In this document: in pieces, positions 1 to 12,540 of the stretch
How positions within the stretch are numbered: position 1 is the first letter of the stretch
Layout of the letters: every line of letters starts with the position of its first letter
Position numbers and translations under genes: made by a program
Source of the DNA: Moringa oleifera
Taxonomy: Eukaryota; Streptophyta; Magnoliopsida; Brassicales; Moringaceae
Assembly: GCA_021397835.1 (NCBI GenBank)
Contig: JAJFZO010000087.1
Location: 1,798,001 to 1,862,000 of the forward strand
Length of the DNA stretch: 64,000 nt
Direction of reading: 5' to 3'
Notes under the pieces: model-generated
The model's input: the letters and a program-made list of their open reading frames with translations, nothing else
Told to the model about the DNA's origin: nothing
Databases searched by the model: none

Positions 1-63
1 ATTAAGCTTAATTTTCTCTTGAGATGGATGATGTAACCTTATTTAATAGGGTTTCCTTATCAG

Positions 64-1272
64 ATTGTATTACTACTATTGGCCATTTTTGCTATACCAT
101 GGATGCTCTTTCCTAAGCCTTTTGCCTTGAAGAAGCAACACCAGGAAGTGTGCTCAATACCTTTTTTCTTAACTCTTTTAAGTAGCGTAATTTAAGCTTT
201 ACCACTTGGTTCTCAAAGTACTCCTTTGTCTGTTCTTTCTAACTCCCTACTCTGCAATTTCTAATGGTATGTTTCTTCAGAGGCACCAAGGTCAATCCTA
301 TGCGCTACTTAATAGCCTTGATGATCCTCTTGAAATGGAGCCACATTATGATTCCCATAGCCAGGAGGAATTTGAGTTCAGTGAGGTTTTCGTACACCAA
401 CTTATACATACTATAGAGTTTGTGCTGGGAGCAGTATCCAATACAGCTTCCTATTTACGTTTATGGGCTCTCAGGTAGGTTATTAATGAGTTCAAATTAT
501 TTAGTTGCTTTGAAGCTAATGCAAACATCTTAACATGCAGTAGTTTTCATGGTTATGCACTAAGATTTAGTTGCTTATTCTTCAGTTTTGAGGCATTGAT
601 TGTTATTCCAATGCATTGGAAGTTGGCATGCATGACAACTTAAATAGATATGTTGCAATCAAAATATTTTCATATTCAGGCACATAAGTGTACTAACATG
701 TTTGAAAGTGTTTAGCTTGGTAGAACAGGTTTTCCTTGTGTTTCATTGATGTTTTGTATACACATGTGAAAAATTATCCCAAGCATTGCCAAGAATATCT
801 GAACAAGTAGTCCTTTACACTTCAGCTTTTTGATGAGTGAACACTTGGCTTTGAGAAACATGTTAATTTCTTCATTCTTCTTTGTCAAATCTAAAATCTC
901 CTGGTTTCTCTGATTCCAGTCTAGCACACTCGGAGTTGTCAAGTGTGTTCTATGACAAGGTGTTGCTTCTTGCTTGGGGGTAAGTTCATTTTTCTCCTGC
1001 ATTAGTATGTTGGAAAGATTATATCATCAAGTAGAATAATGATTTCTTTTGTGAACATCTGCAGGTTCAACAACATCATAATTCTTATTATTGGGATAAT
1101 AGTATTTGTTTGTGCAACTGTTGGGGTGCTATTGATAATGGAAACCCTAAGCGCATTCTTGCATGCATTGCGGCTTCACTGGGTGGAATTCCAGAGCAAG
1201 TTCTACGAGGGGGATGGGTATAAATTCCATCCATTTTCCTTTGCATTGCTTAGTGAGGAAGATGAATGTTGA
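64..1272 (+). CDS. VHA-a: V-type proton ATPase subunit a, C-terminal part (5' truncated by window edge)
   Basis: Membrane a subunit of the vacuolar H+-ATPase Vo sector, which with the c-ring carries protons into the vacuole or endosomes. Four exons are readable: 64-147, 281-474, 920-979 and 1065-1272. They join in frame to 181 residues ending at a TGA. Visible family blocks are [49 protein letters not shown] (containing the conserved Arg used in proton transfer) and [19 protein letters not shown], then FYEGDGYKF near the C-terminus. The final hydrophobic helix ([20 protein letters not shown]) is encoded in the last exon. The donor after exon 64-147 (GTGTGC) is weak but keeps frame. The product should be about 820 residues, so most of it lies to the left. 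Isoform (a1, a2 or a3) cannot be assigned safely; the RD19-type neighbour resembles the a2/a3 context in Arabidopsis. Confidence 0.93.
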
Positions 1273-2102
1273 GTTCCTTGACACTTGGTTACATGCTTTA
1301 ATACACAAAACGAAATTTGATACAACTGAAATTGCTGAAGTATAGGAAGCAGTCAATACTTTCACCAGGACAACAGATTTTAGAGACAAAGTATATATGC
1401 AGCTTTCCTCCATGATTGGTGAGTTTGGAGAACAACCTCTCCATGGACTCCCTTTTTCTTGTATGTTGCACATATCCATTAAAATATAAGTGTTACTCTG
1501 TGTTTGTACTTTTTTTTTTTTTTGTTGTTTGGTTTGATTCTGGTTATGTTCTTACCATAAGTATGCTTGTTGTTTCTGAAATTTACTCTGACTCTTGGCA
1601 CTTTAGATTTCAGTTGCCATTTCAGACAATTACAGCCAAGCCATGCTAAACTTACTACCCGCCAGTTTAGTAACATGCTAACAACTCTGGCATCTAATCT
1701 TACACCTTTTTTAAACTGATATTCAGCGTTTACCCCGTAATCTATAGGATTTGTCCACATTGTGTCCTGGGCAGCATTTTATAACATAAAAGATGAAATC
1801 AAGATACAATGAAACAGCGCATTAAAGTTGCTGCATAATTAGATAAACAAGCATGGTTCCAAATATGACATTTAACTGTGGCATGCCAAGACTAAAATAG
1901 ACAAGCATGACAACATGAGAAACTTACAAATACCAACAGTGGCATGGAAAGTTCCTTACCTGAGAGCAAGTACATGTCTTAGGCAGTGACACAAATTTAG
2001 GAAGATAACAAATAGTCACAATAATCATGTTGTGTTTTTACTTCACATATACAAGAAGCCTACTTCATCAATAGTGGCTTCATAACACACCAACTTCATA
2101 AT
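1273..2102. other. Convergent 3' intergenic region between VHA-a and RD19-like gene
   Basis: Non-coding stretch between two converging genes. It must hold the 3' UTR of the ATPase gene on the left and that of the RD19-like protease on the right. A T-run lies near 1510-1522. No coding segment or RNA gene was seen. Confidence 0.6.
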
Positions 2103-4031
<1,929 letters not shown>

Positions 4032-5011
4032 GACAGGGGGAGAGAACAGAATCAGAACAGAGAAGACACAATGGATATTTTTGAGATTCTATTGGCTTAT
4101 ACTGTGTTAGTCCAGTGCCCGTGATAAGCTCACCGTTTGGTCAGTTACAGTTGATAACATGTCGACACGTGTTTACTTTCGATTCGTTGTCCTTAACAAC
4201 TTGATCCAGAAAAGACAAATGAAAAAAGCGACTCGGTCCTGTGCTTTTTAAGAGCCGCATGATTTTTTATGAGCCGCCCTTTTCATAATTATTTATCACA
4301 TTTTATCCTTTTGTATTTTTATATTTGTGCAAACATTTTATTAATCGAATGATAGGTAAATATATAACAATTAGAATATTATTTATTATATTAAAAAATT
4401 ATTCAACTTCGGATTAACAAAGGCCTAATCCGTTCCACGTGGCGTCATCTTCTTCTGATTACGTCAGCAATGACAAAAGCAGTAGAGTACACGGAAGTTG
4501 GTGAAACTTTTACCCAGCAGGGAAGTCTTCTTGATTTGACAGAATCTGGTGAGAATAATTTGGATCGCCACGTCAGCTTCGTCGCTCCAATTTTGAATCT
4601 CAGAAAGATTATTTCGAGTCTGGTGGGCCCAATTTGTTAAGACCATGGGCCGAGCTCTTATTGAACCCATGGGCCTAGGTTACATCTGGAAAATGGGCCG
4701 GCTTACCTTAGTCTGCGCCATGTCGTCTTGCTTTCCTTTGCAGCTAGTGCTGGCTTATTTTTACCCATGGGCTTATATGTATTTGTTTTTCTTTTTAATT
4801 ATTATTATTATTTTTTTTTGGGAAAGGCGTATCGCATGTTCTTCCTCCATTTCGGTCCAAATTCTGCTTCGGATGCCCACTGTGAGAAAGAAACGGGGAC
4901 GACTAAAGAGAGTTGAAAACAAGAAACCAATTTACATAACTTTCTCCGGAAACAAAAGAAAAATTGAAAGAACTCCGGAAGGAGGGGAAGCTGAAGAGAA
5001 GAGTGATTACC
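4032..5011. promoter_or_regulatory. Divergent promoter between RD19-like protease and TFIIF-beta, with G-boxes and TGGGCC cluster
   Basis: This 980-bp region lies between two start codons pointing apart. Perfect CACGTG G-box cores sit at 4166-4171 and 4436-4441, and ACGTCA-type motifs near 4461 and 4570, toward the RD19 side. Four TGGGCC (site II, TCP-type) motifs lie at 4624, 4646, 4670 and 4694, toward the TFIIF side. G-box/ABRE cores are known in ABA-regulated promoters and TGGGCC elements in housekeeping promoters; assigning each cluster to a gene is inference from position. The stretch 4270-4400 is AT-rich. The transcript leader of TFIIF-beta probably begins around 4830-4900. Confidence 0.6.
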
Positions 5012-7724
5012 ATGGAGGATGAACACAGTCTGAGCAACGGTGGTGTGTTGGAAACTGGAAAAGCAGATAGATCGGTATGGCTGATGAAGTGTCCCTTGGT
5101 AGTGGCAAAGGCATGGCAGAGCCAATCTTCTTCTACATCGTCGTCGTCGTCGTCTTCTTCTTCTTCTTCTACGGATTCTCACCCCGTCGCTAAGGTCGTT
5201 CTCTCCCTCGATCCTCTACGGCCTGACTCCTCTCTCGAGGTAACTGAAATCCAACTTCAGTTCATTTGCAGTCAGCGATTTAATAAATTAGCACGATGTG
5301 TTGGACAATTATGCGGATAATTAGAGTAATAATAAGATTCAGGTGTCTACCATCTGCATTGGTTTGACCCACTCTTGGAAAAATCTAGATTATGGACACT
5401 GTTAAGTTAATTTGTCATAAGAGTACTTCATCTCTGATTTAGGAGCTGGTATGTTGTAGTATAGATCGTGTATCATGACATTTGCAGTTTGAAGACATTT
5501 ACTTTTGTAGCCGCATAGTATTTGATTGTGTTGTATATGTTCTCTCAACTTTGGACCTGTATATAGTTTCTTTGAAGTGCTTAGGCTGATGTCATGTCAC
5601 TGGAGGTTCTGATCTCAGCTTAATTAATCTCCTTAGTTTGTAGATTCCAACTGTAGTCGACTTAGTCCTCTTTTTTTGTTCATTGCAACATATGGCACAT
5701 TATTGTAGTTTACATGTTTTAGAACCTTTCGTCCTTCAATTTTCTTAATCATCTGTTGTTTTCATTTGTCTGGTGATTAATCTAACTAGGCGAAGGATTC
5801 ACTGGCATGTTAGCTACTAGGATTTATTCTCCTGGCTAATAATTATTTTGAAGCTTCTGACATGTTTGCTGACCAGTTTACTATGGAGATGGCTGGTACA
5901 GAGATTGGGAATATGCCGAAGAGTTATTCTTTGAATATGTTCAAAGACTTTGTTCCAATGTGTGTCTTTTCTGAGACGAGTCAAGGTGAGTTTTCGTTCG
6001 TACTGTCTCATGTATTCAAGTTCTTGACTTATTTTGTCAAGTTTTATGTACTTAATGTGCTCTACTCAATGACTTGCTTAGTGGTTTTCCAATGTAGTCC
6101 CTACATTGTGACTTCTCTAAGTCATCATGGAGAGATCGAATGATGAACTTCTTTTTTGCCTTTCTGGTAAATATGACGTTGGATACATTCCATATTTGAT
6201 GTCCCTAGAAACTAGTTATGATGAATAGTTGAACTGTATTGTCTTTATTCCAACATAGGATCTCAATGAAGTTTGAGCTGAAGAGCTCTCATGGTAGAAC
6301 TGAGTGACTAGGTAGTATGCCTTCAGTGGCCTTTTGTAGGAAGATTTACAGTATAATTTCCTTATCCAACTTCTGACAAAATTTTGTAGAGAAGGAAATT
6401 TTTTTCTATACTTTAATCAAAGAACATAAATCACTTTCATGTGATATACGGATTCGATGCTATATAGTGCTTTTTTGCAAGTATATCTTTGTAAGGAGTT
6501 TGAACTTTCCTTCAAAAGGGAATTTCTTGTTAAATGTTTCTTTAATGTTCCATATTTGTAGTTCAGTGCCATTTAGGTTAAGATAAAAGCCACTATGATG
6601 CACACTCCAAAAGCGTTGCCTTGAAACTCAACAAGCTGTTTGGAATACTTGCCCCACAAAACTAAAATTTTAAGCTTTGTTGGAAGGAAACCCCGACCTG
6701 TTGATTATTGGAATCAAGAACCGTAGGTATGCTATATGAACACCACAGCATAGAACCTAAATAAGTTCACAAGCTATTTGAAGAATCAAAGAGGAAGCAA
6801 CGTTATAAATATTTTAATTCCATCAAAGTTCACTTGCTTTTTCTTTTGGTAGCACAATGCAAAGTTTAGTTTTTTTTTCCCCCTTTTTTGTGCCGAATTG
6901 AGACTTTAAGAAATGGGACTCAAAATTTGATGAGGAAAAAGAAAAGAGTAAGCAAACTTGATTTGATACTAACTGATATGAATTAGGTCAAGAAACTAAT
7001 GAAACTCGTGAATCAAGAGAGGCATCCAAGATCATCTAGAAATAGCTGTGTATAAAACTTGCGACTTGTTACTTATATTGAACAAAGAATTTTGGTATAC
7101 TGAAGATGCCACAATCAATTATGGATATTGATTGATAAGTTGAAGGTGAATACCATGAAAACTTATAATAAGTTCAAAATTTTTAAAAGAGCCAAAGAGA
7201 ATTTTCTCGCACCAAGTTATGAATGAAATCTGAGTTGTGCAGCAAAACTGAAAAAAGAGCAAGTGAACTTGGATGAAATTAAAATATTTGGGAGGTTGTT
7301 TCTTTTTGGCTGTTTGAAGAAACTTATGGACTTCTCAAGGTTTTACTTTGTGGCGTTGAAATCACATACTTATGGTTCTTAATTCAAATAATCAATGGAT
7401 TGGGTTCTTTTAAGGAAAGTCTGAATTTTAGTGGCAAGTATTCCAATTTACTTATTGGGTTTCTAGGCAAGTGCCTTGGGGCTCACATCACACTAAAAAG
7501 GAATTCTTTGAAGTATCCAGATACAACGTTCTGCTCTCTAGACAATGGTCCTGTACAGATTGGCATACAAGTGTTGCAATCTACATAAATCTTTGTATAT
7601 TGATTCCCCAAGCTTCTCCATGTCCATAAAATTTATGCACCTGATGGTATGTGATATGAATGCTTCTGAACTAACAGTCTGTTAGCGTTTGCTTCAGGAG
7701 CTCCAAGCAGAAGTTACTCTCTTT

Positions 7725-7755
<31 letters not shown>

Positions 7756-9130
7756 GGGGGTGGAGTGGGTTTTTATGATACAGTGACTTCTGTTTTGGTT
7801 TCTCATGTATTTGATTGTAATTATCAATGTTTTTGAACTATGGTTACAGCACTCTAATATTGGATTTCATTTATAGGCAGGGTAGCAATGGAAGGGAAGG
7901 TGGAACATAAATTTGATATGAAGCCTCATGGTGCAACCATTGAGGAGTATGGAAGATTATGCCGTGAAAGGACAAATAAGTCCATGATCAGGAATAGACA
8001 AATTCAAGTAGGGGCTTTGAGTGCTCATTTGTTTAGCCAGAACAATTCTGTTTGTCTTGTTATAATGGTAGATTGTTTACTTCTATTCCTTTGCTGTCTA
8101 CTAAGGTTATTGATAATGATCGTGGAGTGCATATGAGGCCCATGCCTGGAATGATTGGCCTGATTTCATCCAATTCCAAGGTAACTATATTTTTTCTCTT
8201 TTTGCTGTATAGAGTACTGCTGCAAAGCTGAAAAAAAGTGATACTCCTTCAATTTATACCTCTGCTTTTGAAGTTAAAAGTTGTGAGCTCATTTTCTATG
8301 ATTTTGGTTCTATTTACGAACTCCTTTTCATGAAATAGAAGTTCAAGTTGCTTTTCTGAAGCCTTGGATCAGCTAATGTCAGAGGCCTCGGGCTTAGCTC
8401 TGATAAACAGCTTGTTTGCTTCTAATTTATTCAATTGTATGAGTTCCCCTGGGAAACAAATGTTGTGTCTAGAGAATGAGATTACTCTTTATCAAGAAAA
8501 AGGTTTATATCTTTTATATATCAAAAAAAAAAAGAAAAAGGAAAAGGTATGTATCCATGACTGCTTGTATAAATCAATAAAGAATTTCCTATTGTTTATT
8601 GTCATTATATGTGAGCAGGATAAGAAGAAAACAGCTCCAGTTAAGCAATCAGACGTGAAGAGAACCAGAAGGGATCGTGGTGAGTTGGAGGATATAATGT
8701 TCAAGCTATTTGAAAGACAACCAAATTGGGCTTTGAAACAGCTTGTCCAAGAGACTGATCAGCCTGCGGTATATTCTTCTTCTTCTGTCCACTGTATTCA
8801 CATCATGGTTTTTCATTGTTCTCTCAAATGTTGAAAAATAAAACTCATGCATGTGAAATTCCATATCGAGATAACCTTATAACATTGAAGTTATAGTTCT
8901 TATGATCTGTTGATATTATGCAGTAGTTGTACAGCGTTAATTAATTAAAGAATTGCCTGTCCAAAAAAGTGTTAATTAATTAATGAATTTGCATGTTTCC
9001 TTCTTTCCAGCAATTCTTGAAAGAGATATTGAATGAGCTGTGTGTATACAATAAGAGGGGAACCAACCAGGGAACTTATGAGCTCAAGCCAGAATATAAG
9101 AAGACGGTTGAGGATACAGGTGCTGAATGA
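5012..9130 (+). CDS. General transcription factor IIF subunit beta (TFIIF-beta, RAP30 homologue)
   Basis: Small subunit of TFIIF, which binds RNA polymerase II and helps recruit it to promoters and start elongation; nuclear. Six exons: 5012-5239, 5877-5985, 7877-8007, 8106-8180, 8619-8768, 9011-9130, joining in frame to 270 residues. Diagnostic blocks are SVWLMKCPLVVAKAW near the N-terminus, PKSYSLNMFKDFVPMCVF, VEHKFDMKPHG, EYGRLCRERT, GVHMRPMPGMIGL, and the C-terminal winged-helix segment starting at RRDRGELEDIMFKLF and including PNWALKQLVQETDQP and LNELCVYNKRGTNQGTYELK. The start MEDEH is the first ATG matching the plant family. An uninterrupted serine tract after residue 39 is coded mainly by TCG/TCT repeats. 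Intron 2 is 1.9 kb and contains a T13-G26 homopolymer. The 3' end of the coding region carries a short acidic tail. Confidence 0.96.
7722..7760 (+). repeat. T13-G26 homopolymer tract in TFIIF-beta intron 2
   Basis: Thirteen T followed by twenty-six G, inside the intron between 5985 and 7877. It is about 115 bp upstream of the exon 3 acceptor. A run of this kind may fold as a G-quadruplex or be a sequencing-length error; the copy number should be treated as uncertain. Confidence 0.9.
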
Positions 9131-10440
9131 GCCATCTCCATATTTGATTGTATTTAGTAACTTTACCCTTGTTTTTTTTGGTCAAATGGATAAGCAAGCA
9201 AGAAATGTGCCCTTAAGATCAGGGCAACAGAGAGACATCAGCGGAAAAACAGTGAGCAAAGCCAAGTGAAAGTATGAGGTACTATCTTAACAAGGCAATA
9301 CAATTTGAAAAGTAGCTTAATAGAAGTACTTTTGCAGTACTATATTGTACTGTCAACTTTTGTAATATGTACTTTATCAGTTTCACATTTTCTCATCAGC
9401 TTCCTTTTTAACTGGTTTGAAATTGGCTGTGCAAAGTACTGGAGCTGTATTTATTGCAGTTTGGTTCGATTTACGTTGAGCCTGGGGACATTGATCTTGT
9501 GCAAGATTTTATAGTACCCTCTTGATGAAAAAGATCACAGAAGAGGGGAAAGAAGTAATGCAAATCAAGCAGTTGACGCCTAATGGACCAATGACATGTT
9601 AGGAGAACCCTGTGTCTCTGTGATCTTGCCCAAAGCCATGGGCAAAGATATTTGCCATCTTTTATCCAAAACCTGTCTTATATTAAGCTCTTCGGCGATC
9701 AACAAGTTGAAGAAAAAAAAAAAAACAAGTATTTCAGCTTTGAAAAATTATACTCGATTCTTTTCTTAATTAACAAAATAATTTCAGGTTGGCCGTCGGC
9801 TAGTTGAGCGCAGGCCGTCAATTTGAATTTGGAGAAACCATCCAGGCCTAAATGAAAAGACCTGGGGCCCATCTTCTGCTTGTGTGAAAATAAAATAAAT
9901 TAAAAGATCTGGGCCAAAGTAGAATGTTGGCGAGGCTTGTGATGGTGATGGTTCTGATTGAAATTTATAATGGAATCGTGCCCCTCTCAATACTGAATTT
10001 AGGGTATATATATATATAGAGAGAGAGAGATGCTTGATACCGTAGCTAATTTTTACTATTCATCTATCAGTTCAGGAATCGCAACATTAAGAAAAAATCA
10101 CGTAACTTGATTACGATTTCTTCCTACTTCCAATGGCTTCTGGTTAATAATATTAGGCAGGCAAAAGACTTCGATTTTTTCAAAGTTTTATCTAAGAAAT
10201 CATTGAGGTCATTGAAACTGGTGTTGGTGCTGTCTGCGCTTTATCAGGACCCATTATGAACTCTTCAAACATTGAAAGTCTGGATTCCATCCTCCGATGT
10301 GAGCCTACTTGATAACATTTGAGAGAAAGCAAAACATTAGCCATATAGCTTTTGATTAATGCCAATTGCATATTGAGAATAAAGGAAGCCTTTTCATTCA
10401 CTGATAACGAACAATATTACTTATCTGCCTCAGACAACAG
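9131..10440. other. 3' flank of TFIIF-beta and intergenic DNA
   Basis: This stretch begins with the presumed 3' UTR of TFIIF-beta (to roughly 9.5-9.7 kb). It continues into unique-looking intergenic sequence with a short TA/GA microsatellite at about 10008-10030. No supported gene, RNA or known element was found. Short open frames here have no family resemblance. Confidence 0.5.
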
Positions 10441-10469
10441 GATCTCTGTTAATGAAAATGGATTAAAAT

Positions 10470-11130
10470 TATTTATTATTTAATTTATATTAATTTTTTA
10501 AAAAATAATGATAATGTATGATAGTTTAATAAAATAATTAATTAAATTAAAATATATTTTATTTATTTGTTTATTGCAAAAATTATTTAGAATAAAAGTT
10601 ATTCTACCAATCAAATTTTTATATTTAAAAAATAATAAATTAAATCTTAATTTATCAATTTGAATTAAATTAAGTCTTGTCAAACAATTCAAAATTGAAA
10701 GATTTTCAAGTTGAAATCTATACAATAAATTTTAATTTAAAATGTTTTACATATGTAAAAAAAACATTGAAGTTATCATCACAAAAAATATCAAAATTTT
10801 TTAATATTGAATATATATATTAAAAATTTTACATTGTTAAGATTTTAAAAAATTTACAAAAAACTTAAATCTTACATAAAAATTATTTAAATTTAAAAAA
10901 TAAACCTAAAATAAGGTGAATAATTCATTTGAATTATTTTTGAGATATTTTAACGGTAAAAATATTCTTAATTTTTCATACCTATTTGAGTTAAAATCAA
11001 ATTTAAACTAAATTGATAGATCAATATTTTATTTTTTATTTTTTGAATATGAAGATTTAATTAATAATATGAAGTAAACGTTAAAATTTTATGAAATTTT
11101 TATTTATTTATTTATTTATTTTTGTGAAAA
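10470..11130 (+). repeat. AT-rich dispersed repeat, copy A
   Basis: A strongly A+T-rich block. The part from about 10755 to 11100 aligns by eye, in the same orientation, with 56908-57215. Shared landmarks include ATCACAAAAA, TTTGAATTATTTTT, ATATTTTAAC and TTAATAATATG. Its part around 10690-10795 also matches 26170-26250 in inverted orientation. No open frame or terminal repeats are evident, so the element type is unknown. Confidence 0.55.
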
Positions 11131-11624
11131 GATCAACACAAATCACGTTTGTAGAAAATCTTAAGGCATAAAAAATATCATAGCCCCGACTCAAATTAGT
11201 AGAGCTAAATTAGCTTATGTTCAAACTAGTTGATTCAAATTCAACGATTGGCCGGCCACTAAACCGGCATGCAAATTTAGAATTCTCTGATAAAGATGCC
11301 GCTTTCTTCAATTTCATCATTACGCGCAATTTGGATTCTAAATACATTATGCATGTCTAAAATCTTTAGATTCTTCCAAATTATTACATGCTAACCTTTG
11401 ATGGGTGCATGCCAGCCTTCCCAGGTAAGGTTTTTTCTCCATACAATGTGCCATTGAGGTAGCATGAACGAATCGAGTTGTCGGGCCAATGTTTGTTGCC
11501 ATTATCCAAGTCTTAAGAAACAATAATGGATTCCCTGGTACCTTATGTTAGGGAGCCATCATCCACAACACCAAAATGAATTATTCTAATTTCATGTTAT
11601 TATACATTTTCTCTACATTTGATC

Positions 11625-12540
11625 ATGTAATTTAGCATGCTCATATGAACCGGAAAGAGATTTAGAGTCAATAAGAGAGTGCTTAATTTGATTATTTAAT
11701 GTATAGTATAAGATATAAAGTATTATGATCGGAATTTTTTTTTTATTTTAGTTGTACTGGTTTTTAATGAAAATTGCGAAAAATCGCTTGATTTTCTATT
11801 GAAAAAAATAACACAAGTTTATAGCGTCGGAGAATTGAACTTAATGGATGTGATGAAATGTAATAGAGCAATTTGCGTCTTCTAATATATGATAACCTCC
11901 AAGAAAGCAAATTGCATCTTCTATTAGTCATCTTGCATGGCTTTTTTTTCATGAAAAGAAATTTAGAATTAATAGGAGGGGGTTCAATTTGATTATACAA
12001 GATATATATAATTAGGGTCAAAAATTTTTTTTTTATCTGAGTTGTACTGAACATTTTTAAAAATTATGAAGTAAATTTTTATTTTTTGTTAAAAAAAATC
12101 AGTACAAGCTTAAATCAATGGAAAAACTTCCTTTTTACCATGTTAATAGATCAAATGAAATGTAATGTAGACTTATATATATATATATATATGCAATAAC
12201 CTAGATAGCGATTAATTTGCTTGCATCTTCTTGCAGGTCTTGCATAACTTTTTTAATTCTGTGAAGAAATTTGGAGTTAGTAAAATCTGTTTAATTTGAT
12301 GATGCAAGGTATAGTATATATAGTATTATAATCAAAAAATTTTATTGATCTGAACTGTATTGATTTTTTTAAAAAAATAAAAAAATATTTTATTTTTTGT
12401 TAAAAAATTGGGACAAGTTTCAGATCAATAAAAAATTCAACAAAAAACTTTAGAGTAAAGATATGATAATTCCAAGAAAGCCAGTAATTTGCATCTCCTA
12501 TATTAGGTTTCTTGCATGGCTTTTTCCATGAAAAGACTAG
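11625..12540 (+). repeat. Degenerate tandem array, about 3 units of ~270-310 bp
   Basis: Three diverged head-to-tail units begin near 11625, 11929 and 12238, with a partial fourth at 12510-12540. Each unit opens with a TCTTGCATGGC-like box (seen at 11929, 12238 and 12510). It then has a GAAATTTAGAATTAATA-like box, AATTTGATTAT, an AT-rich middle with TTGTACTGA-like and ACAAGTTT-like segments, and closes with AATTTGCATCT. An (AT)n run at about 12172-12192 interrupts unit 2. No coding potential was seen. Confidence 0.65.
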
